Part shown: piece after piece, positions 17,359 through 26,522 of the stretch
Layout of the letters: each line of letters begins with the position of its first letter
How positions within the stretch are numbered: the stretch's first letter is position 1
Source of the DNA: JAAEPI01 sp964352625
GTDB taxonomy: Bacteria; Bacteroidota; Bacteroidia; Cytophagales; Cyclobacteriaceae
Reading direction: 5' to 3'
DNA: 64,000 nucleotides
NCBI GenBank assembly: GCA_964352625.1
Contig: CAYGSD010000002.1
Location: 248,001 to 312,000 of the forward strand
Notes under the pieces: generated by a model
What the model saw: only the letters and a program-made list of their open reading frames with translations
Database searches by the model: none
Told to the model about the DNA's origin: nothing
Made by a program: the position numbers and the translations under genes

Positions 17359-18084
17359 CGCAAAATCGTATTTTACCGGATCTTCGACATCTAACAATCT
17401 CAGATTGTGTGTGAGTTCCGTGACTGCCAACCAGTCGTTTTGTTTTCGTTTCAATAGGACAAGCTGTCTTGAAATGTTTGCAACGTGCACATCAATGGGA
17501 CACATAAGATCGGCTGGTGATATGTTCTTCCAAATCCCAAAATCCACTCCCTTTTCGTCTTGTCTCACCATCCATCTCAGGTACATATTCAGTCTTTTGC
17601 AAGTGGACTTTCTTTCGGGTGTGGGGATGTGTTTCTTGGTTCGTTGAGGTGCAAATGCCGAATTGAAAAATACTTCATGAAAATGAATCAGGCCTTTCTC
17701 GATACTCTGATTGGGCAGAAAGAGCCGCTCAAGCGAGATGTTTTCTTTGTAGTAGCTAGTAAGAAAATGAATGAAGTACAGCGCGTCTGTTGGCTGGAAG
17801 GTGCGGTGGACGAATCTCGAAAATGGCTTCAAGTCCTTGTCACTATGATTCAGCAGGAACTCATGAGGAGAGAAATCCATCATTCCTAAAAACTCATTTG
17901 ACTTTCGAATAATTGTGATTCGATTTCCCCATGAAAATACCGCCGCTATTAGTCCGGCTATTTCAATGTCTTCATGCTTTGAAAACTGACGCGGAATAGA
18001 GATCGGATCAGCCGGAATGAAATCAGGACAATTAAACCTATCAACTTGTTCGCCTAGAAATTCTCGAAGATTCTCAATCTTCAT
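17308..18084 (-). CDS. TIGR02757 family protein (DUF2400)
   Basis: The protein has about 258 residues from the ATG at 18084, which I prefer because it begins MKIENLREFLGEQ as in the family; an upstream ATG at 18117 lies inside the previous gene. Features are the alpha-helical DIEIAGLIAAVFSWGNRITI, FVHRTFQPTDALYFIHFLTS, LNMYLRWMVRQDEKGVDFG and the C-terminal PIDVHVANISRQLVLLKR. The family has an HhH-GPD-like helical appearance (DNA glycosylase-like) but no proven function. It overlaps the LysM gene by 11 bases and converges on the nucleotidyltransferase gene. Confidence 0.88.
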   Translation of the reverse strand: MKIENLREFLGEQVDRFNCPDFIPADPISIPRQFSKHEDIEIAGLIAAVFSWGNRITIIRKSNEFLGMMDFSPHEFLLNHSDKDLKPFSRFVHRTFQPTDALYFIHFLTSYYKENISLERLFLPNQSIEKGLIHFHEVFFNSAFAPQRTKKHIPTPERKSTCKRLNMYLRWMVRQDEKGVDFGIWKNISPADLMCPIDVHVANISRQLVLLKRKQNDWLAVTELTHNLRLLDVEDPVKYDFALFGIGISGGIDDILDR

Positions 18085-18994
18085 AGTAGGTGAGTTCCAC
18101 CCTGGCTCGCGCATCAAGAATGCCCAATCTTTTAAAAGATTTTTCGGTCAATCTGATGATTATATTTTCATTCATGCCAGTGTCGGGTAGCTGGCCCACC
18201 ACCCGCACAAATACCTTTTTATTGTTCATCAAGTTGCGCACTTCAAGCAAGGTGCCAGTCGGAAGTGTTTTATGCAAAGCAAGATATTTGTCGGCTTCAG
18301 CCATGTCTTCTATTTGCATAGCAATGCCTTCTTGGGTCACTTTCCCAAAGTAGTTTTTGGGTTTCACATCCTCGCCAGCTCGATCGTATTCTCTGAACCA
18401 AAGTAGCTGTCCGATTTTCAAATCATCAGAGCGCAATTTGTTCCACCTCATCAAGCTATCCGAACTCACATTTCTCTTCATTGAAATTTTCTCCAAGGTT
18501 TCGCCAGTCTGTACGTAGTGTTTCTTTGCTCTGGCAAAAGGCGGAAGATCCTTTTTAGGTGCTTTGATTTCAGCTTTCGAATTGATTGCCAATTGCTGAT
18601 CTACATTCAAGGATTCGCTCGTCAGATTGTTCCACTTCTTAATGTCTTCTACACTTACCTTGTATTGGCGCGAAATGGCGTAAAGCGTTTCTCCAGGTTG
18701 TACCAAATGAATATACTGCTGAGATGTCGTGGCTTGAGCCTTCTGTTCTTTTATTTCGATGGGAATAGAGAGCATCTGTCCAATTTGGATGCTGCTGTCC
18801 ACGATTTTGTTTTCGAGAATAACCGAATTTACGTCCGACTTGTATCTTCGAGCAATGGCAAATAAGGTTTCTCCAGCATCTACCTGATGAATCACGAACC
18901 ATTTGCCATCACGTTGTTCTGATCGCACGGAATCCACAGGGCTGGCCCAGCCGATGGATGATACTAACAACAAGGCTATCGCACTAAATCTCAT
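18074..18994 (-). CDS. LysM-repeat protein with C-terminal RlpA-like double-psi barrel
   Basis: The protein has about 306 residues, starting at the ATG at 18994 that begins a signal peptide (RFSAIALLLVSSIGWASP). Three LysM repeats follow (about residues 30-75, 90-130, 155-200: HQVDAGETLFAIARRYKSD, HLVQPGETLYAISRQYKVS, HYVQTGETLEKISMKRNVS). The C-terminus (LHKTLPTGTLLEVRNLMNNK, VRVVGQLPDTGMNENIIIRL) looks like a double-psi beta-barrel of RlpA type. It is expected in the periplasm, bound to peptidoglycan. The start overlaps the upstream gene by 11 bases. Confidence 0.85.
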   Translation of the reverse strand: MRFSAIALLLVSSIGWASPVDSVRSEQRDGKWFVIHQVDAGETLFAIARRYKSDVNSVILENKIVDSSIQIGQMLSIPIEIKEQKAQATTSQQYIHLVQPGETLYAISRQYKVSVEDIKKWNNLTSESLNVDQQLAINSKAEIKAPKKDLPPFARAKKHYVQTGETLEKISMKRNVSSDSLMRWNKLRSDDLKIGQLLWFREYDRAGEDVKPKNYFGKVTQEGIAMQIEDMAEADKYLALHKTLPTGTLLEVRNLMNNKKVFVRVVGQLPDTGMNENIIIRLTEKSFKRLGILDARARVELTYYED

Positions 18995-19619
18995 AAATAT
19001 TGATCTCGGTTTTATCTCGTACAAAAATCAGTCGGTTTTGGTAAGTAAAAAAACAACCCGGTGCAAAACCTTTTAAATCACCGTCCTGAATTTCGTGATA
19101 TTTTTCTTCTCCGTCATACAGTACCAACAAATGACGCGAAAGACCATCAGAATGTTGCTGATAATAGCTCGTAATAATGTACTCCCCAAATTCATCGTAC
19201 TCACAACCAAGAACTAAATCTGAGCCAATAAATTGTTTTACAGTTTCAAATTCAGAGCTATTGTCTAAAAACATGGAGGGGACTCTTGGGTTGGGTAGCT
19301 CAATTCTTGGTTCGTCAATTTCCTCTAGTTTTTCATTGGTAAGGTCAAGTCGGAAATAATTAATTGAGTCAGGATTTTTCTTATTCTCGAAATACTGAAG
19401 AATCAAAAATTGATCTTGGATGGAATGCAAACCATGCCAAGGCGTGATTTCTTCTGGAGATAATTCTGCAACCAACTCCCCATCGAAAAGATTGAATACT
19501 GAGTAATAGACTCGCTGATCATCCCTTGACTCTATTGCAATGGACTTTTCATCAATCGCTGATTGAAAAATATTTCCGGGTAATTGGCGAATACAAACTT
19601 TTGCGAAGGGATTGCTCAA
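18984..19619 (-). CDS. Conserved hypothetical protein, DUF4905-like
   Basis: The 211-residue soluble protein has no signal peptide and many short beta-strand patterns (SIAIESRDDQRVYYSVFNLF, LVLGCEYDEFGEYIITSYYQ, HLLVLYDGEEKYHEIQDGDL), suggesting a beta-propeller-like fold. It resembles the DUF4905 proteins of Bacteroidota, though I cannot verify the match. It lies first in a three-gene minus-strand run with the LysM and TIGR02757 genes, with 11-base overlaps. No function can be assigned. Confidence 0.5.
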   Translation of the reverse strand: MSNPFAKVCIRQLPGNIFQSAIDEKSIAIESRDDQRVYYSVFNLFDGELVAELSPEEITPWHGLHSIQDQFLILQYFENKKNPDSINYFRLDLTNEKLEEIDEPRIELPNPRVPSMFLDNSSEFETVKQFIGSDLVLGCEYDEFGEYIITSYYQQHSDGLSRHLLVLYDGEEKYHEIQDGDLKGFAPGCFFTYQNRLIFVRDKTEINIYEI

Positions 19620-19655
19620 GCTGGATTAATTTTAGGTAAAATTAGTTAGAAGATT

Positions 19656-21002
19656 ATGCACGGATTGGGGCGATTAGTATTTGCGTTTTTGGCGGTGTGT
19701 TCAGCGCTTGCTTCCACAGGTCAGGAAAGGGAAAGACCTTTGGTCATGCACTTGTTGGTGAATGATGTTATTGACCCACGAACCAACAGATATACGGAGC
19801 TTGGTTTAGAGAAAGCCAGGGAACTGGAGGTGGATTACGTGATTTTGGAATTGGATACCTACGGCGGTGCATTGAATGATGCCGATGACATTCGCACCCG
19901 TATTCTTGAATTTGAAATCCCAATTTATGCCTTCATTAATAAGGATGCGGCATCTGCAGGAGCCTTGATATCCATTGCTTGTGACAGTATTTACATGGCA
20001 AAGGGTTCGAGCATTGGAGCAGCAACTGTCGTGACCGGTGACGGGGAAGCTGCTCCCGATAAATACCAGTCTTACATGAGGTCGATTATGCGATCTACAG
20101 CGGAAGCAACGGGACGGAATCCAAAAATTGCGGAAGGAATGGTGGACGAGGACATTGAAGTGGACAGTATTGCCACGGAGGGCAAAGTGATCACCTTCTC
20201 TGTGTCAGAAGCTATGAAGCATGGCTTTTGTGAGGCTCAGGTCAAGAACATTGATGACATTATGGAGCGAGCAGGAGTGGAGACGTATGAACTTGTGAAA
20301 TATGATTTGGCCGCTTCTGAGCGAATAATTGCCTTTTTCCTGAATCCATTCATTAGCGGCATTCTGATCATGGTGATCATCGGCGGCATTTGGTTTGAAC
20401 TACAAACTCCGGGAGTAGGCTTTCCAATAGCCGCGGCAATTCTTGCTCTCATTCTTTATCTCATTCCACACTACATGAATGGGCTCGCCGAAAATTGGGA
20501 AGTGGCAGTGTTTATCGCTGGCATCATCCTTATCGCGCTGGAGATATTTGTCATTCCCGGATTTGGAATTGCTGGGGTGCTGGGTATTGCATCGGTCACA
20601 GGATCACTCATTTTGATCATGCTCAATAACGACATGTTCGATTTCTCTTTTGTGAAAGCCGATGATGCCATGATCGCCATCATGACCACCTTTGCGGCCA
20701 TTACAGGTGCCATTGCTCTGCTTTTTGTCTTAGGCTACAAGCTCACCGATACCAAAGCATTCCAGCGAATTGCCCTTGTGGATACCCAAAATAAGGAGGA
20801 GGGCTTTACGTCTAGTACGTACACTAAAAATCATTTGGTAGGCAAGCAGGGGACAGCATTTACAATCCTTCGCCCTAGCGGTCGGGTCATGATCGATGAC
20901 GAGATTTTTGATGCCTACACTCGTGGCGACTATATCGCACAGGATGAAAAAATTGAAGTCATCTCAGACGAAGGAACCTCCCTAAAAGTGAAGAAGATTT
21001 GA
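19656..21002 (+). CDS. NfeD family membrane-bound serine protease (ClpP-like plus NfeD)
   Basis: The 448-residue protein has a signal peptide (about 1-22). A ClpP-like domain follows (about 28-200), with ILELDTYGGALNDADDIRTR and the putative catalytic serine in NKDAASAGALISIAC. About five helices lie between residues 225 and 370. The C-terminal OB-fold NfeD domain contains LVGKQGTAFTILRPSGRVMI. Such proteases usually act on membrane proteins together with a stomatin-like partner, but no stomatin gene is adjacent here. Its stop overlaps the kdsB start by four bases. Confidence 0.9.
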   Translation: MHGLGRLVFAFLAVCSALASTGQERERPLVMHLLVNDVIDPRTNRYTELGLEKARELEVDYVILELDTYGGALNDADDIRTRILEFEIPIYAFINKDAASAGALISIACDSIYMAKGSSIGAATVVTGDGEAAPDKYQSYMRSIMRSTAEATGRNPKIAEGMVDEDIEVDSIATEGKVITFSVSEAMKHGFCEAQVKNIDDIMERAGVETYELVKYDLAASERIIAFFLNPFISGILIMVIIGGIWFELQTPGVGFPIAAAILALILYLIPHYMNGLAENWEVAVFIAGIILIALEIFVIPGFGIAGVLGIASVTGSLILIMLNNDMFDFSFVKADDAMIAIMTTFAAITGAIALLFVLGYKLTDTKAFQRIALVDTQNKEEGFTSSTYTKNHLVGKQGTAFTILRPSGRVMIDDEIFDAYTRGDYIAQDEKIEVISDEGTSLKVKKI

Positions 21003-21736
21003 AGAAGATTATCGGCATAATTCCTTCAAGGTATGCGTCCACGCGTTTTCCTGGCAAGCCACTCGCTGATATTGGAGGCAAGCCGATGATCCAACGAGTG
21101 TTTGAGCAGGCTTCCAAGTCAAGCTCACTTGCTGAAGTAATTGTTGCTACAGATGATGAGCGCATTCAGGAATGCGTTTTAGGATTCGGAGGGAAGGTGG
21201 CTATGACCAGCCCTGATCATACCAACGGAACAGAGCGCTGTGCCGAGGTAGCAGAAACTAATTCAGCGGATTATTACATCAACATTCAAGGAGACGAGCC
21301 CTTCATTCACCCGGAGCAAATAGATACTCTTGCGGCAATACTTGACGGCTCAACCCAGCTCGGTACGCTCGTGAAGAAAATCACTGATTCTGCCTTGTTG
21401 GACAACCCAAATACCATGAAGGTGGTGCTGAAGAAAAATTGGGAAGCACTTTACTTCAGTCGAAACTGCGTGCCTTTCGTGCGGGATGCTGAAAAGAAAG
21501 ATTGGTTGCATCATCACACGTTTTATAAGCACATTGGCATTTATGCCTACCGAGCTGATGTTTTGAGTGAAATAACAAAACTCCCACAGGGATTACTGGA
21601 AAAAGCCGAGAGCTTGGAGCAACTCAGATGGTTGGAAAATGGCTACACAATCAAGGTAGCGGAGACCGAACACGAGTCAATGGGTATAGACACACCGGAG
21701 GATGTGGATCGCGCACTAAAAATGTCCAGATTATGA
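20999..21736 (+). CDS. kdsB: 3-deoxy-manno-octulosonate cytidylyltransferase
   Basis: The 245-residue cytosolic enzyme activates Kdo with CTP to CMP-Kdo for lipopolysaccharide core synthesis. Diagnostic motifs are IIPSRYASTRFPGKPLADI (nucleotide-binding start), the VATDDERI stretch, NIQGDEPFIHPEQID and HIGIYAYRADVL. The start is TTG at 20999, four bases into the end of the NfeD gene; the frame begins KKIIGIIPSRY as in homologues, which supports this choice. The stop overlaps the broken DinB gene start by four bases. Confidence 0.95.
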   Translation: MKKIIGIIPSRYASTRFPGKPLADIGGKPMIQRVFEQASKSSSLAEVIVATDDERIQECVLGFGGKVAMTSPDHTNGTERCAEVAETNSADYYINIQGDEPFIHPEQIDTLAAILDGSTQLGTLVKKITDSALLDNPNTMKVVLKKNWEALYFSRNCVPFVRDAEKKDWLHHHTFYKHIGIYAYRADVLSEITKLPQGLLEKAESLEQLRWLENGYTIKVAETEHESMGIDTPEDVDRALKMSRL

Positions 21737-22250
21737 AGTTTTTGTTGGATCAATCCATTGAAATCCTTGAAAGAACACCGAGCATGCTATCAGATTTGCT
21801 GTCGGGGCTGTCTGATGATTGGATATGCAACAATGAAGGTAAAGACACCTGGAGTCCTTTTGATGTGGTGGGTCACCTAATTCACGTGAAAAGACGGACT
21901 GGATCATAAGGACAAAGACAATCTTGTTTGAAGACAATAAGAGCTTTATTCCCTTTGATCGTTTTGCTCAGTTTGAGGCAAGTAAGGGTAAATCCATGAC
22001 CGATTTGTTGACTGAATTCGAGCTCCTTCGCAACCAGAATATCTTAGAATTGAAAAGCTTTGAATTATCAGATAGTGATTTGGTGAAAACAGGCGTCCAT
22101 CCTGAATTCGGTGAGGTTACTCTTAGACAGCTTTTGGCCTGTTGGGTTACCCATGATCTAGGTCATATTAACCAAATCACTCGCGTGATGGCGAAGAATT
22201 ATGCTGAAGAAGTTGGTCCTTGGCGTAAGTACCTGAAGGTCGTTAGTTAA
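21733..22250 (+). pseudogene. DinB family protein, interrupted by a single-base frameshift
   Basis: Two frames together encode one DinB-fold protein of about 172 residues. The first runs from ATG 21733 to about 21886 (MKFLLDQSIEILERTPSML ... GHLIH); the second continues to 22250. Adding one G at CACGTGAAAAG (next to 21886) restores a continuous H-G-E-K-T-D-W-I-I-R reading into the second frame. The metal-ligand histidines are all encoded (GHLIH and THDLGHINQITR). DinB proteins are four-helix metalloenzymes, often thiol transferases. The break is either a recent mutation or a sequencing error. Confidence 0.8.
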
Positions 22251-23586
22251 AAAACGACAGAAGGAAAACGACCAGAAACCCAACTACCCCGGCGATGGTG
22301 ATCATCATCGTCCAGCTTCTAAATGTTTGTTTTTCGGTCATTCCCAGGTATTTACTCACAAGCCAAAACCCACTGTCATTCACATGAGATAGAATAGAAG
22401 CACCCGCCGCAATGGCAATCACCAGCATAGCTTTGGTCATTTCATCAAGCTCCGGAGAAAGGAGTGGAGCGGTGAGTCCTGCGGCTGTGATCATCGCCAC
22501 GGTCGCCGATCCCTGCAGAGCCCTTACCAGGCCAGCAGCAATAAATGCAAATAGCATAATGTTCACACCTCCCTGAGCGAAATAGCTCGCTAGCATTTCG
22601 CCTGTCCCCGTGTTGACTAAAATCTGTTTAAAAACACCACCTGCACCAGTTAGAAGGATGATAATGCCTGCTGGAGCAAGTGATTTTGTGCTAATGTCCT
22701 GAAGCTGAGACCTAGTGAATCCACGACGAATGCCTAGCGCATACCAAGCGATCAGGTTGGCGATGATTAATGCAGAAAAGGGATGCCCGATCATTTGAAT
22801 GATCTCTAGCAGCTCGACTGGAATAAATCCTGTAGGAACCAAAGGACTTCCTAAGAGGGTGTTGGCTAGAATGAGAAGTATTGGCAAGCCAATAATGGCC
22901 AATATTCCCGCGACCGGAGGCGGATTGGAAGTTTGGATTTCACCATCGCTGAGGGCAGGAGCCTCAAGATGTATTTTCCTAGAAATATATTTTGCGAAAA
23001 TTGGCCCGCTTACAATGGCCGCAGGCACTCCTGCGATTACTCCGAAGAGAATTACCCACCCCAAATTGGCATTTAGAATATCGGCAACAGCCACCGGCCC
23101 GGGAGTTGGCGGAATAAAAGCATGGGTAATGGCCAGGCCAGCGAGCAAAGGAATGGCATAGTGGAGTAACGATTTAGAGGTCTTTCTTTGCAGTGCATAG
23201 ATCAGAGGTACGAGAATGATAAACCCTACATCAAAGAAAACCGGTATGGCCACAAAAAAGCCTGTAAGCACCAGTGCCCAGGAGGATTTCTTTTCACCAA
23301 ATTTTGAAATGAGAAATTGAGCGAGTGCTTGTGCTCCACCCGAGTGTTCCAGAATTGCACCGAAGATGGCGCCAAGTCCAACGACCACTGCCACAAAACC
23401 CAGTGTGCTCGCCATGCCCTCCTGAATGGTAGCTATAAGTGTAAGGGGAGGCATACCTGCGAATATTCCAACGAAAATACTTGCGATCAGAAGTGCAATG
23501 AATGCCTGAAGTCGGACATACAGAATGAGTCCTAAAAGAATGGCCACTCCACCCAGTACGGCAAGTATAAGTTGATAGTCCAGCAT
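22243..23586 (-). CDS. gntP: GntP family gluconate:H+ symporter
   Basis: The 447-residue polytopic protein has about 12-14 helices. Family markers include VVVGLGAIFGAILEHSGGAQ, VFFDVGFIILVPLIYAL, AFIPPTPGPVAVAD, and VNDSGFWLVSKYLGMTEKQT near the C-terminus. GntP-type carriers import gluconate and related sugar acids with protons. It is the last gene of a four-gene minus-strand run, sharing one base with gnd (TAATG). The context (gluconolactonase, gluconokinase, Gnd) strongly supports gluconate as substrate. It converges on the broken DinB gene. Confidence 0.93.
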   Translation of the reverse strand: MLDYQLILAVLGGVAILLGLILYVRLQAFIALLIASIFVGIFAGMPPLTLIATIQEGMASTLGFVAVVVGLGAIFGAILEHSGGAQALAQFLISKFGEKKSSWALVLTGFFVAIPVFFDVGFIILVPLIYALQRKTSKSLLHYAIPLLAGLAITHAFIPPTPGPVAVADILNANLGWVILFGVIAGVPAAIVSGPIFAKYISRKIHLEAPALSDGEIQTSNPPPVAGILAIIGLPILLILANTLLGSPLVPTGFIPVELLEIIQMIGHPFSALIIANLIAWYALGIRRGFTRSQLQDISTKSLAPAGIIILLTGAGGVFKQILVNTGTGEMLASYFAQGGVNIMLFAFIAAGLVRALQGSATVAMITAAGLTAPLLSPELDEMTKAMLVIAIAAGASILSHVNDSGFWLVSKYLGMTEKQTFRSWTMMITIAGVVGFLVVFLLSFFN

Positions 23587-24983
23587 TACTCCGTCCAGTT
23601 GGTGTGATGTGAAGGGCCTTCAGGATCGTCAGCGCGCTTATACGTGTGGGCACCAAAGTAATCGCGCTGCGCCTGGATCAGATTTGCAGGAAGCGTAGCA
23701 CTGGTAGCTCCAAGCCAATACTGCAAGGCAGAGGAGAAAACGGGTGTTGGGATGCTGCCTTCTATGGCGTTTTTGATGAGTTGCTTTAATGCACCTTCCA
23801 TCGTACTCAGCTCTTTGATGAAGTGTGAATTGGTAAGGAACGTGTCCCCGCTCTTGAATAACTCAGCACATTTTTCCATGAGGCCAGATCGTATGATGCA
23901 GCCATTTGTCCAAATTCTAGCCACCTCTGAGGTATTTATATTCCAATTGTTCTCATCAGAGACGTGTTGTATCAACCCAAATCCTTGCTCATGATTGATG
24001 ATTCGCGCAAACTGATACGCTTCCTCCAGGATGTCAGGTGAAAGCATTTCTAAATGATCTTTTCTCTTTACCAGTTTGCTGAGCTCTGTTCTTTCTTTCT
24101 TGAAAGTAGAAATGTATCTGGCAAAAACTGCATCGGTCATCATGGTGGTGGGCATTCCAACAGCAAGAGCCGTTTGACTCGACCAAGACCCTGTGCCTTT
24201 GTTTGAAGCCTGATCCAAAATAAGATCGACCAAGTAGTTATCGCCTTCTTTTCGGCGAAGAAGCTGAACAGTAATCTCCAAAAGATAGCTCGCCAATTCA
24301 CCCTGATTCCACTGTTCAAATAGGTAGGCAATTTCATTATTGGACATGGACTGTGAGAGCAAATGGTAGGCTTCAGCCAGCAGCTGCATTTCGGCGTATT
24401 CCATGCCATTGTGAATCATTTTCACGAAATGGCCAGCTCCGCTTTCACCCACGTGGACGCAACAAGGTTTCCCTTGGCTATCCTTAGCTGCAATAGACTC
24501 TAGAATGGGACCTATGTGTTCGTAGCTTTCTTTGGTTCCACCCGGCATGATAGACGGCCCCTTTCGTGCCCCTTCTTCACCACCAGAAACGCCACAACCC
24601 ACAAAATGAATTCCGGCGTGCTCCATGGCTTGGAAGCGTGTTGCTGAATCTTGATAATGTGAATTTCCTCCATCGATGACAATGTCTCCATGGGAAAGGA
24701 GCGGTACCAAATGCGAGAGAACCGAGTCAATGACAGGGCCCGCCTTGATCATAAGAAATATCTTTCGGGGAGTTTCCAGAGACAAAACGAAGGATTCTAG
24801 ATCGGTGAAACCTTGAATATTTGCGTAGGATGAATTTTCTGAAAGAAACTCTGAAACAACCAGCTTTTCATCGCCTTCCGCTCTGTTGTACACGGATACT
24901 TCATATCCTTGGTCGGCTACATTGAGTGCCAGACTCTTGCCCATCACACCCAATCCGATGAGCCCAAACGAGGAATTACTCAT
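23586..24983 (-). CDS. gnd: 6-phosphogluconate dehydrogenase, decarboxylating
   Basis: The 465-residue enzyme oxidises and decarboxylates 6-phosphogluconate to ribulose-5-phosphate with reduction of NADP+. Seen are the Rossmann start FGLIGLGVMGKSLALNVADQ, substrate-site GCGVSGGEEGARKGPS, catalytic GHFVKMIHNGMEYAEMQLL and the family signature DQASNKGTGSW. It overlaps gluconokinase by four bases and shares one base with gntP, so it is translated from the gluconate operon transcript. In this setting it completes the route from imported gluconate to the pentose phosphate pathway. Confidence 0.96.
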   Translation of the reverse strand: MSNSSFGLIGLGVMGKSLALNVADQGYEVSVYNRAEGDEKLVVSEFLSENSSYANIQGFTDLESFVLSLETPRKIFLMIKAGPVIDSVLSHLVPLLSHGDIVIDGGNSHYQDSATRFQAMEHAGIHFVGCGVSGGEEGARKGPSIMPGGTKESYEHIGPILESIAAKDSQGKPCCVHVGESGAGHFVKMIHNGMEYAEMQLLAEAYHLLSQSMSNNEIAYLFEQWNQGELASYLLEITVQLLRRKEGDNYLVDLILDQASNKGTGSWSSQTALAVGMPTTMMTDAVFARYISTFKKERTELSKLVKRKDHLEMLSPDILEEAYQFARIINHEQGFGLIQHVSDENNWNINTSEVARIWTNGCIIRSGLMEKCAELFKSGDTFLTNSHFIKELSTMEGALKQLIKNAIEGSIPTPVFSSALQYWLGATSATLPANLIQAQRDYFGAHTYKRADDPEGPSHHTNWTE

Positions 24984-25459
24984 TTGAAAATCGATTTTAG
25001 TTCATCAATAATTTGCTGGGGAGAATGGGCTGTGTCGATGTGGATGCCGTACTCCGGCTCCTCTAAAGTGTCCAGTTGCGAATCTAGTAGCGATGGATCG
25101 AAGTAATGTCCTTTGCGCTCATTTAATCTGGTCGCCAGTTGTTCTTTCGAGCCAGAAAGGTACACCCACTTCACAGTACCCACTTCTTTTTGCAACCTCA
25201 CACGGTACGATTCCTTCAGTGCCGAACAGGCAAGTACAGCACCTCCTTGCATTTCCCAGATGGTGAGCAGACCAGCGAGTGCCTGCAACCACGGAAGTCG
25301 ATCGTTATCATCCAGAGGAACGCCTGAGGCCATTTTTTCCACATTGGCTTTTGGGTGGTAGTCATCCGCATCGTGAAACTGTACGCCAAGCTCTTGGGCA
25401 AGTTTTTCACCAATTGTGGTCTTTCCTGATCCACTCACTCCCATTACAACAATGATCAT
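24980..25459 (-). CDS. gntK: Gluconokinase
   Basis: The 159-residue kinase phosphorylates gluconate to 6-phosphogluconate with ATP. It has the P-loop VMGVSGSGKTTIGEKLA at the N-terminus, the HDADDYHPKANVEKMASG substrate stretch just after it, and LACSALKESYRVRL and HYFDPSLLDSQLDTLE typical of GntK. Length is normal for the family. It overlaps both neighbours in the operon by four bases (gluconolactonase upstream, gnd downstream). Confidence 0.95.
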   Translation of the reverse strand: MIIVVMGVSGSGKTTIGEKLAQELGVQFHDADDYHPKANVEKMASGVPLDDNDRLPWLQALAGLLTIWEMQGGAVLACSALKESYRVRLQKEVGTVKWVYLSGSKEQLATRLNERKGHYFDPSLLDSQLDTLEEPEYGIHIDTAHSPQQIIDELKSIFK

Positions 25460-26493
25460 AGCAATGAAATTCTCATGAGGTAAGAGTCTGCCGTCATGTA
25501 GAGGCTTTTTTCATCTGGCCCAAAAGCACAATTGGCAGTGGCCTGCCCGGTATTGATCGTGCCGAGGTGCTTTCCTTCTGGAGTGAAAACAAGCACACCA
25601 CCCGGACCTGTTGCAAAAAGAATCCCATTCTCATTCACTTTCAGGCCATCAGGTAGTCCTTTCTTTTCGCCGACCCAGGAAGTTGCATCGAAGAGCACAC
25701 GGGCATTGGTCACGCCATCAGCCGTGATGTCGTAAGCCATCCAGATGGCACGCTCAGGGTCGGAGTTCGCCACGTAGAGGGTCTTCTCATCGGGTGAAAG
25801 CGCGATTCCATTTGGGCGGGTTAGGCTGGCGTCAATCAGGGAAATGTCACCCAAAGTGTTGATTTTGTAGACTCCATTGAATTCAATTTCCTTGGTTTCA
25901 TCTCCATCCTGACCATTCAATCCGTAAGGAGGATCGGTGAAATAGATATTTCCCTGTGAGTCCATCACGAGATCATTGGGACTGTTCAGTCGTTGACCAT
26001 TGAATGAATCTGCAAGGGTTTCGAATTCTGGTATAGGGCTCGAGAAATCAGCTTTTAACCGTGCTACCCTTCGGTCACCATGTTGGCACATCAGTAAGTT
26101 GCCGTCATTGTCAAGAATCAGCCCATTGGCTCCAGGCTCGTTGGATTTTGGAAGTCCGGTGTAGTCTGTAAAGCCACTCGGCTCCAGAAAGACGGATTTG
26201 CCTTCGGTTTCATGCCACCGATAAATGGTATTCATAGGAACGTCCGTGAACAACACACTCTGTAATTCTGGCACCCAAACGGGCCCTTCCGACCAGTTGA
26301 AACCCTCTGTGAGCGTTTCGATTTCGACATCTTCCGAAATAATGGAATTGATCTCATCAGATAATCGAATTATGGAAGGGGCACTATTGTCAGTTGCGGA
26401 ATCAGTAGATTGATCTTTATTTTTAGTAGAGCAGCTCCAAGTGAGCACGGTAGCAAGCATAAGAATGGCTGCCGCTTGAGTTGATTTTTGCAT
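25456..26493 (-). CDS. SMP-30/gluconolactonase family lipoprotein
   Basis: The 345-residue protein has a lipoprotein signal (AAAILMLATVLTWSCS, Cys near residue 21) and a six-bladed propeller of the SMP-30 / gluconolaconase / LRE type. Markers are FNWSEGPVWVPELQSVLFTD, GANGLILDNDGNLLMCQHGD, RLNSPNDLVMDSQGNIYFTD with PPYGL after it, and RPNGIALSPDEKTLYVANS. It should hydrolyse gluconolactone to gluconate outside the inner membrane, feeding the GntP carrier. It is the first gene of the gluconate operon, and only 29 bases separate its start from that of the divergent GH130 gene. Confidence 0.88.
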   Translation of the reverse strand: MQKSTQAAAILMLATVLTWSCSTKNKDQSTDSATDNSAPSIIRLSDEINSIISEDVEIETLTEGFNWSEGPVWVPELQSVLFTDVPMNTIYRWHETEGKSVFLEPSGFTDYTGLPKSNEPGANGLILDNDGNLLMCQHGDRRVARLKADFSSPIPEFETLADSFNGQRLNSPNDLVMDSQGNIYFTDPPYGLNGQDGDETKEIEFNGVYKINTLGDISLIDASLTRPNGIALSPDEKTLYVANSDPERAIWMAYDITADGVTNARVLFDATSWVGEKKGLPDGLKVNENGILFATGPGGVLVFTPEGKHLGTINTGQATANCAFGPDEKSLYMTADSYLMRISLL

Positions 26494-26522
26494 TCTCGAA
26501 TTTAGTTATAAACCATTGTCCT

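Noticed and set aside
16360..18117. CBASS-type defence operon around the nucleotidyltransferase-fold gene
   Set aside because: The neighbours are TIGR02757, a LysM protein and an M48 protease; no effector or ancillary CBASS gene is present, and active-site residues are altered.
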